Shown piece by piece: positions 8,266-15,347 of a DNA stretch of 15,347 nucleotides. Both the position numbers and the translations under genes were made by a program. The stretch spans positions 1-15,347 of the forward strand of contig JAANBB010000686.1 in assembly GCA_014621425.1 (NCBI GenBank). Reading direction: 5' to 3'. Below the pieces are notes generated by a model. That model ran no database searches. It worked only from the letters and a program-made list of their open reading frames with translations, and had not been told where the DNA came from. The first letter of the stretch is position 1. Each line of letters opens with the position of its first letter. The stretch comes from Cylindrodendrum hubeiense (Eukaryota; Ascomycota; Sordariomycetes; Hypocreales; Nectriaceae).

Positions 8266-11200
8266 CTACCTTCCTCGTGTTTCCTCTATATCAATTTGGA
8301 GTTCCGGGTCATCTCCCTCGTCCAAGGGTTCATCACGGCACAGTAGCCGGAGCCGCTCTCGCATGACGGGATCCTGCTCTAGCTCCTGCCAAAGCTCCAC
8401 GTCCCATTCCTCGATGTTGTCACCGATTCGGCTCTGTTTCCACGGCGGCCACTTCCAGAGACCAGCTAGAAGAAGCTGGCGCTTCACCGCCTTGAGCACA
8501 ATCTCCATTAGGCCGATGAGACCGAGGACAATAAAGACCGTCGACCACCAGACAGCATCACCTCCGAACAGCGTTGTGAAGCCTTTCCGGATCGCGTATG
8601 TGCCGGATGGCTGAGGAGCATAGACGGCATCGAGGAAACAGAGCCACCCAAACCAGCCCCACGTAGTAAGGAAAAAGGAAAACATGACAATCTTAGTCTT
8701 GTAGTGTGTTTCGAAAATGCTGCGACTGTTAGCAAAGGGACAGGAAATATAACCGAAAGGGGGTCACGTACAAGAGCTTCCAGTTGATCCACATGATGCC
8801 GATTGTGAAGGTAAGCGTACCCAAAGCATACAAGCCTTGGTCGTGGGGGGCCGGCGAGATCCATCCGTAGCCCGCCCAAATACCGTACCAGCAAACAACA
8901 CCTTGGACTGCTCCAAGCAACATCCACCTGGCAAACTTCCAGATGTTCAGGCCCATGTTCCGCTGGCCGTAGACGTAAAGCTCGGGGACCGCCAGGAGGG
9001 TTTCCGCCCTGAGGTCCTGCTCCCAAATTCCCATACAAATCACACAAAGACTAGTGAAGAGAGTGTTAAATACAGTTAAGCTCGTCGCCTCGTACAGAGA
9101 GGTACCACTGTAGCCGGCGTATCTCTGATACTGAGCTGTTGGAAGATAAAAGAACATTTCTTTCCAAAATGTACAAAGAATGAACTTGGCGGTGCGGACA
9201 TAGTTCCACCGCCCATGTACAAGCAGCAAACGCTGCAAAAAACGGAACTGCGCGACGGCATAGTCTGCAACTCGTGCCGCCTGCAGACCTTCCTTGCCCG
9301 AGATACCGACTCCGACGTGACTGGCTTGAATCATAGCCAAATCATTCGCGCCGTCGCCAATAGCCAAGGTAAGTCCTCGTCGCTTGCTGCCGTGGAAGGT
9401 CTTCAAACTAGACCTGACAGTGCGGACGAGGAGGGCCTTTTGTGCAGGAGATGCCCGGCAGCAAATGACCGAGTCGACCTGCAACATCACACTGTAGAAC
9501 TGGCTTGAAAGATCCAGTGATTTCTCAACAGCGGCAAGAGTTTGGCCATCGATGACCACCACGCTGTGGATGGAACCGGCTTGGATGTCCTCTGTCAGTG
9601 CAATGAGCTGCGAGTCAAGCGCACCCTTGCTGACATCGAGGATATATAGATCAGACCCTGGTTTGCAAATACGAGCCGAGTGCGCAATGTTGATTGCTGT
9701 CTCTCGTTTGTCGCCAGTAAGCATCCATATTTTAATGTTGGCTCGGCGCAGTCTGTCGATAGTTTCGGGTACTCCTTTTTGAAGCTTGTCCTCAATAGCG
9801 GTCGCGCCGACGAGATCGAATGATTGTTCAATCTGGTCACCCGCAGCTTCAATAAGTTCCTGTCGGTTGACAAGACTGGTCGTGGCACTATCCCAGACCT
9901 TCTTCCATGATTGGTATTCCTGCTCCGTGACGAACTTTTGCGCAAAGAGCAGCGTCCGCAGACCTTCTGTGGCGAAGTCGTCCAGATGCTTGAAACACTT
10001 TGCAAACACTTCGGATTCATCGTGAATGGATGGATCGTCGAGGAAATCAAAATGGTCAGGAACAGGCGCTTGGTAGTGGACCGGCGTGTGCAGGTACTGG
10101 CCTCTAGGGACGTCGATCGAAACACCCCGAGTAGTGATCGAGAGGCGAGGCTTGTCCTCGGACCGACGCGCCAGCCTGCTGAATTCGAATGACTTGCTTC
10201 GGTCCGCCTTCGGGCGTCTGCTAGCGCTTCGATCTCTCGTCAAGGCAGGATTCCGGCGAACTTGCAGACTGGGTCTTCCGCCAAAGCTGTTGCGTTGCTC
10301 CTGCTGCTCGCTGCGCCGGTAGAGCTCGCGTTCCAAGTCTGCACTCTTCCGCACCTCTGTCGCCTTCTGTTTGGCAAGTGTCGACATCTTCAGGCGCGGG
10401 AGAATAGCCGAGTCAGCACCCTTGCAGATGACAGCGATTCGACCGTCGGGATAGCGGACGAGGATAGACATCCTCTTTCGAGCGCTGCTGAACTCGATGA
10501 CATCCAAAACCTGATACTTTTGCTCCTCTTCCTGCCCTTCAGCATGTTTGATTTGCAATGTTATTGTCTGGGTAGTGCGGTTGATAACGAGGTACCCTAG
10601 TTCTTGAGCAGCTCTTACGAGAGCAAGTTCATCAGGAGATGAGGCCTGAAACTCCAATCCACCATCCTCCTTGTGCTCAGGCAAGCAAGTGTGACACAGT
10701 GCCATTGCCAAGATGTACTGCTTAGCTTTTCGGGAGAATGCCGAGTTTGGCCGAAGACGGATGTACTCAATCATGTCAGTTGTTGTAACCTCCGGCTGAA
10801 TATGATCCGGCCGTCCCGTCGAGCGCCATTGTGAAGATGATCTGCGACCTCCAAAGGACGGTCGGGACGGCGACATGGATGGCCTTGAAGGTGACATGGA
10901 CGGCCGCGTGGGCGACGCAAGCAACATGTTGTTCATAGGTTGCAGGTGGTCCTCTGGGATAACCACCGTGACAGGTTCAGCAATGGACACAGACGGTGCT
11001 GTGCTCGATTCCCCGTCTCCTAGCTTCATAGCATCGAACTCAGTATCGACTTTCTGCTCGAGATCCATCTCATGCAGCCAGACAGTGCCGGCAACACTGA
11101 TTTTGCGGAATTTCATGATGTTGTCTGTCAAAGTTCCAGTTTTATCCGAAAAGACGTAGCCGACTTGACCTAAATTCTCGAGGATAGTGTTCGTGTTGCA

Positions 11201-12669
11201 ACGAGCAGGCGTGTCAGTTTCTTCGTCGTACATCTCAACATCCGAGTTCAACATGAGAAGCTGGCCAATTTTGACGATTTCCAGACTGATATACAGGGCG
11301 AGCGGAATGACGTTGTTGAACATGATGATGAACGCAATGATGATCTGGTAGAACGGAACTGCGGCTTGGCTTAGATACCAAGAGTGTCTTTCTGTATCCT
11401 TCTGCCACTTGACATATCCCATTGAGACTCCAACGGACAGAATAATGACGTAGACGGCCAGAGTGACGACAATCCTGTTGACGATCCCTTCCAGAGCTGG
11501 CTTCTTAGCTTTTGGGTGCTTGTTTGCGTTCATTCGGATCTTGCATTCTTCGCCCGTATTGACGACGATGCCGTAAGCGCAGTTCGTATTGCGCAGCACA
11601 CTGCCTCTGTAGATGACCTCGTTCAGGGTCAATGGGCTGGTTTTTTCACCCACGGTTACGCGGCCGTCGAAGTTGAAGAGGTCGGGGTTTGGGTCCTCAA
11701 TGACAAACTGGGCGGCGGATTTGGAGATGCCTTCAATCGAGTCGCAGCCTTCGAGAGCGTGCGTAACCTGCTTGGCTTTGAGATTCGTTTCACCGTCGAG
11801 TGCCATGGTTTCGATATAGGCGATTCCGTTCTCTCCATCGCTATATAGCAGCACAACGTCGGCAGGAATGGGTTCGTCGCGGGATAACCTGATGACGTCT
11901 CCGACTTTGATATCTCTCCATCGTACGGGAACCCAGCGGGTGCCCTGAAACTCGTGATCGGGGAGTGGTCGAGGCACGGCTGTCGAATTGATGATGAAGG
12001 GGTTGTAGCGCCTCCATAAACTGTTCACCTGAACCTTTCCCGTATATTTGTCTTCCTTGCCAAGAATTGTCGCAAAGTAGGCATTTTCGACCTCGTCGAG
12101 GCGATGTCGTCGGTAATCGTCATAGCCTTCCTTGACAATGGTTAAGAGGACAAAGAACAGGAGCGGTAGGATAGTCGTATATGATCCAGTCGTGGACAGG
12201 CCCGGTATCTAGTTGGAGGAATCAGCACCAGAGTCCCATTGCAAGTTAGAAGCCAAGCGAGTCAGAGATGCCATACCATCTGCGGAATACCGACGCAAAG
12301 GAAGTAGAAGTTTCCCACGCGCGAGAACTGGAAGAAGAGTTGCTTCGGGAAAAAGTCCCATACTGTATACCGGGATGTTCGGATGTTGTTGGAGACGTAA
12401 GTGACACCACGATTGGTGTCCACGAGAGGCTGCTCGTGCTCGAGATCCAGGGGAATATGGCGGCCGTCACTCGAGGCAACAACGTGCTTGCGGCGGAGGA
12501 TCATCTCGACGATGGCCCTCTGGTAGAGTGCGGCGATGGCATCCTTGAGTCGGCGCCCGGGCGGCACAGAGGCGCCGGCAGCATCGTTGCGCAGCCGGGT
12601 GTGACGGCGAGCCCTGTCCGTGACGGCATGCCCCGGGCGGTTCTCCAGGTCGGAGTGGCCTTCTGGCAT
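8266..12669 (-). CDS. P4-type ATPase, phospholipid flippase of the Dnf3/DnfD branch
   Basis: Integral membrane pump that flips phospholipids to the cytosolic leaflet using ATP, probably in Golgi/endosomal or plasma membranes with a Cdc50-type partner. Exons on the minus strand are 12669-12277, 12208-8772 and 8719-8266, giving about 1427 residues. SNNIRTSRYTVWDF (93-106) and the first helices open the protein. DGETNLK (actuator region) is at 269, PLALYISLE in helix 4 at 433-441, the phosphorylated Asp of DKTGT at 486, SPDE at about 655, KGADS at 727, TGDKRETA at 962 and GDGAND at 1082; six C-terminal helices follow. It carries DGETNLK and not the ion-pump TGES, as expected for P4. NTNTILENLGQVGYVFSDKTGTLTDN is the Dnf3-like wording, judged from memory. 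Two Ser/Arg-rich inserts (about 563-595 and 762-848) interrupt the cytosolic domains. Intron 2 has two in-phase acceptors six bases apart (ending 8726 or 8720); I chose 8720 because 8726 is only two bases past the CTAAC branch. Confidence 0.92.
10850..10915 (-). repeat. Short Ser-Pro-Arg-Pro-Ser tandem repeat in the flippase
   Basis: Three copies of a seven-residue unit close to SPSRPSM (first copy SPTRPSM) lie in the cytosolic loop after the phosphorylation site, followed by SFGGRRSSSQW. A second SFGGRPS appears about 190 residues later in the other insert. These are Ser/Arg-rich, probably disordered and possibly kinase targets. Confidence 0.7.
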
Positions 12670-12691
12670 GGCGAGGGGACCAGACGGGCGA

Positions 12692-12718
12692 CTATCGGAC
12701 GGGCGTGGTCACGGCCAT
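12692..12718 (-). other. Short upstream ORF (8 codons) before the flippase start
   Basis: ATG at 12718-12716 opens MAVTTPVR and stops at 12694-12692, 22 bases before the flippase ATG. Its start context is weak (T at -3), so most ribosomes would probably scan past it. Confidence 0.3.
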
Positions 12719-13448
12719 GTAGAGTGCCAAAGCGAGCGACTGGGAGCGGGCTATTGAGCGACGAGGCTTGCTGGACCGACGAATGACCAGGTTGGAGGGG
12801 CTTCGGTGGCCGATCAAGACGTCGCAGCGCACAGTCGTGTCGGGCCGTCAGCGTGGACGCGGCGGGTGTGGCGTGGCGTGGTTTGGACGAGGCAGGCCCC
12901 GGTTGGTCCGGTGGTAATGGCACGCGGCTGAAAGCGAGCGGCTGAGAGAACGAGCGGACGACGCCAGCGACGGGCGACAAACGGATGGCCGGCGGGGGAT
13001 GCGATTTGAGTGGACGGCAGGCAGATTGCAGGTTGAGGCTCGACGCGAATTGATGCGTAGTGGGTGCGCAAGGCGTTGTGGCCTTATTTCGTCTCGACGC
13101 TGAAAGCCACGCTGATTGCCACGGCAGCCTCGGTCTCTCCGTCACCGAGCGAGCAATGGAGAATTAGTCGACCGCGACCGCGAGCGAGAGTGGTTGTGGA
13201 GCCCTGTGGCTTGCTGGCGGCTCCATCTTTCCCCCCAAGATTAGATCACCACCGCGTCAGCATGTGGGATTGGAAGCATTGGATCGTCCAGCACGCCTTC
13301 CCAAGTTGAGCTGCTAATAAATCAGGCCTGTCAGTAACTAATCTGTACCCTCCGCCACGGAGCATCGTCCCCGCAGGATACGCGCAGGGCATGCGCAGGG
13401 CAGCCTTTTTGGGGCAATTCGCAGGGGGACTCTCAGGAGAAAGGCCCT

Positions 13449-13483
13449 CCTCCACCACTGCCTCCACCACCACCTCCACCACC
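13449..13483 (+). repeat. CCA/CCT-rich trinucleotide tract
   Basis: Imperfect repeats of CCA, CCT and CCACC run for about 35 bases and lead directly into the G-rich cluster on the same strand. It is non-coding as far as I can see. Confidence 0.75.
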
Positions 13484-13488
13484 CAGGT

Positions 13489-13533
13489 GGGGACGTTGGG
13501 GGGTACTGGGGGTTTGCTTGGGGCCGCTGGGGG
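13489..13533 (+). other. G-quadruplex motif with five G-runs
   Basis: G-runs lie at 13489-13492 (4), 13498-13503 (6), 13508-13512 (5), 13520-13523 (4) and 13529-13533 (5), with loops of 5, 4, 7 and 5 bases. This meets the usual G4 rule with at least four tetrads and one spare run. It lies about 0.8 kb upstream of the flippase ATG on the strand that is template for that gene. Confidence 0.8.
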
Positions 13534-13615
13534 CCGAAATGATGCAGTCGTGCAGTGTGTTGCGCCTGTAGCGGGGCCTGGCCGCCTGCCGTCGTCTGCA
13601 ATGTGCATAGCGCCA

Positions 13616-13651
13616 CTGCCCCTACTGCTGCCCCTACTGCTGCCCCTACTG
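13616..13651 (+). repeat. Three perfect copies of a 12-bp tandem repeat
   Basis: The unit CTGCCCCTACTG occurs three times head to tail without a mismatch. It is a minisatellite-like element in non-coding DNA. A frame through it would encode a Leu/Pro repeat, but the surrounding frame is not credible as a gene. Confidence 0.95.
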
Positions 13652-14756
13652 CCACAATGACTCCAAGCGGCCAACCTCCCCTGTCCCTTGCGCATCAGGG
13701 GGGGCTCCCACTGCACTTCCAGGGGACCTGCCACAGGGGTGGTTCAAGCCCCCCCTGGCGCCAGCCTGCTGCCCAGACTTGTCTTGCTCCAACTTTTGGC
13801 GACTTGTTGTGATCAGATCACGAACGGTTGGCCGGGGTTGCTCTGAGAGGGAGCCAACTGTCTCGGGATCCCGCCAAGGGAAACCTGTGCAACCGCCTGG
13901 CGTCTTTCTCGTTGCCGCAGCTGCCTCTTACAGCCAAGTTGGCGAGCGCGGCGAGATTGCCACAGCAGATGCGCCTCGCGAGCATTATCAGATCATCTTG
14001 TACCAGTCGGAACCTTATCCCCTGCGGAGGTGGTCCGGCAGTAGACTTTTACAAGGCCCGCCAAACTCCACCGACGGTGCAAAGTGGCCCCCGACAACCT
14101 TGGCACAAACGGCCCATGAACGTCCCTTGATGGGGGCAATGGATGCCCCAGCGCAGCCCGTGGGTTCCTTGGGGCGATGGAGTTCCTTGAGTCTTCTAGA
14201 CTTTTCCGTTGGCGCCAGGGGGGCCCGCGGCTACCCAGCAGGGTTGTCAGCCAACACTCGTGTATTTGCTTCTTGCGCGGCAGCTTAAGGTGCGGCAAGC
14301 CAAGCCGTGCCCCGGACTTCGGAGACGGGGAGTTGGGGGCGGGAAGCCCAAAACAAAAAAGCATGTAAACCACGCTTGAATCGACATCGTCATCGTCGCG
14401 CCGTCGAATCAACATACAGGGCTGCGACTAACACAGTAAGTGTTAAGTGCGTTGTAAGTTAGCAACGCCGGGCGATGGGACTTTGGACTCGGCAAATAGA
14501 CCGTCTTGTATTTTTGCTGGATATCATTACAGTCGTAGCTCGTACAGTACAATTATGGATTAGATGCGCCCTTGTTCCGAAGCGTCCTCTTCTCAAAAAG
14601 TTTACCCTCCGCCCTTGCCCTTGCTCATGCTCTTACCACCATCCTAGCTCCAGTCCCCTGTTCCTGGGCGGAATGTATTCCTCATCGACGTTTTCGGGTG
14701 GCCACCGCTCGCTCTTTCGGCGATGTGCCTTGAACAAATCCTCTACCCCCTTTTTG

Positions 14757-14795
14757 GTGTGTGTGTGCGCGCGCGCGCGCCTGTGTGTGTGTGTG
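14757..14795 (+). repeat. Alternating GT/GC/GT tract (Z-DNA-prone)
   Basis: Twenty-four bases of unbroken purine-pyrimidine alternation (14757-14780), ending in seven GC dinucleotides, are followed after a one-base phase break by TGTGTGTGTGTGTG (14782-14795). Such sequences are the classic Z-DNA formers and are mutation-prone microsatellites. Confidence 0.9.
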
Positions 14796-14972
14796 ACTCC
14801 CATGCTTAATGCGTGCGGGTTGTAGTGTGGTAGATACGCGTAATGGATGGTGCGTGGTGATGGTGGTGATGGTGGTACAGGCGGGCCAGTCGTGTCTGTG
14901 AGTAGGAGTGGGTGAGAGTGTGAGAGTTGTGTGACTGTGCGGGTGTGGGTTGTGTCCGCGGTGGCCGCGCAG

Positions 14973-15347
14973 TTAGTGCACGCCGTGATGCTCAAAAATG
15001 GGCCGAATGACCTCCGTCTCCAGTCCCGTCTCGAGGGCCAGCTGGAGTTGTATTCGCGCCTTTTGCGGATTCAGGAAGCCTGCGCCGATGCCGCCCTCGA
15101 GGCCGTTGCTGCTCGCGAACCCCCAGCCCGGCCGCCGGCTCACGATGACCGGGATGTCAGTGTCTTGCAGCGCGCGCCGGATCTCTTCGGACCCTGAGTC
15201 GGTCCAGTAGCCCGCGCCGAGGCCCGCCAGCACGATGCCCTTGGCCCCCAGATCGATGGCGGCCTGGAACAGGCCGACGTTGAGCTCCTGGTGCGCGTAC
15301 AGCACGTCCACCTGGGGGAGCTTGGAGTCCTCGCCGCGCCATCGTCG
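14973..15347 (-). CDS. L-asparaginase, C-terminal part (5' end beyond the window)
   Basis: Hydrolyses L-asparagine to aspartate and ammonia. About 124 residues are visible, open from the window edge to a TAA at 14975-14973. They match the C-terminal domain of bacterial-type asparaginases: LPQVDVLYAHQ, LFQAAIDLGAKGIVLAGLGAG, then IPVIVSRRPGWG, and GAGFLNPQKARIQLQLAL near the end. The catalytic Thr residues and the Thr-Asp-Lys group sit in the N-terminal domain, which is outside the window, so activity and any secretion signal cannot be judged. LAGLGAG has Leu where I expect Thr in many bacterial members. No intron is needed in the visible part. The gene points toward the flippase, in the same orientation and 2.3 kb upstream of it. 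Confidence 0.88.
   Translation of the reverse strand, partial: RRWRGEDSKLPQVDVLYAHQELNVGLFQAAIDLGAKGIVLAGLGAGYWTDSGSEEIRRALQDTDIPVIVSRRPGWGFASSNGLEGGIGAGFLNPQKARIQLQLALETGLETEVIRPIFEHHGVH

Larger units (their letters stand above)
12670..14972. other. Long intergenic region upstream of the flippase and downstream of the asparaginase
   Basis: No credible gene was found. The longest frames (214 codons minus at 12501-13145, 169 codons plus at 13779-14288, 162 codons minus at 13246-13734) have biased, GC-driven composition and no recognisable domain. The part near 12670-13320 should hold the flippase leader and promoter. The middle (13449-13651) has a CCA-rich tract, a G-run cluster and a 12-bp triplicate repeat. 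The end (14757-14960) is strongly GT-rich on the plus strand and includes an alternating GT/GC tract; it should contain the asparaginase 3' UTR in antisense. Confidence 0.65.

Noticed and set aside
10080..10330. Plus-strand frames antisense to the flippase
   Set aside because: They are mirror images of a well-supported coding exon with clear P-type ATPase motifs, so they have no independent support.
12501..13145. 214-codon minus-strand frame overlapping the first flippase exon
   Set aside because: It starts at a non-ATG codon, is out of frame with the flippase, has Pro/Arg/Ser composition expected from GC-rich random sequence, and shows no domain. The flippase N-terminus in another frame explains the overlap.
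13740..13755. tRNA-like B box GGTTCAAGCCC
   Set aside because: No matching A box, no acceptor stem and no anticodon arm at suitable distances on this strand.
13779..14288. 169-codon plus-strand frame in the 12.7-15 kb gap
   Set aside because: Non-ATG start, no family resemblance, no consistent splice sites, and a composition like that of the overlapping frames. It could only be rescued by transcript evidence.

Overview
The window looks like nuclear DNA of a filamentous ascomycete (Pezizomycotina, most likely Sordariomycetes; placement below class level is a guess). The reasons are GC-rich coding sequence, short introns of about 50-110 bases with GTAAGT-like donors and CTAAC-like branch sites, intergenic gaps of 0.2-2.3 kb, and protein families that read as typical fungal versions. 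There are five protein-coding genes, two of them cut by the window edges, and no rRNA, tRNA, transposon or CRISPR that I can support.

Layout. (1) 1-2089 (+): C-terminal part of a Gln/Pro-rich protein that I recognise as Def1, the RNA polymerase II degradation factor. Its reading frame is broken by one base at a run of eight C. (2) 2090-4104: long gap with the 3' flank of def1 and the promoter and leader of the next gene (TATA box, short upstream ORF, and an 8-bp tandem triplication touching the ATG). (3) 4105-6139 (+): four-exon MFS drug/H+ antiporter of the 14-helix type, 601 aa. (4) 6637-8097 (+): four-exon saccharopine-dehydrogenase-like oxidoreductase, 426 aa, with unusual splice sites. 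(5) 8098-8265: short convergent 3' region. (6) 8266-12669 (-): three-exon P4-type ATPase (lipid flippase), best matching the Dnf3/DnfD branch, about 1427 aa. (7) 12670-14972: 2.3 kb without a credible gene but rich in unusual DNA: a strong G-quadruplex motif, a 12-bp triplicate repeat, a CCA-rich tract and a GT/GC alternating tract. (8) 14973-15347 (-): C-terminal end of a bacterial-type L-asparaginase.

The genes look like ordinary neighbours rather than one pathway. A transporter next to an oxidoreductase could hint at a small metabolic unit, but there is no backbone enzyme or pathway regulator to support a gene cluster. I did not find a convincing undescribed system. The points most worth checking are the def1 frameshift, the non-canonical and tandem splice sites of the oxidoreductase, the leader elements of the MFS gene, and the non-B-DNA motifs in the 12.7-15 kb gap.
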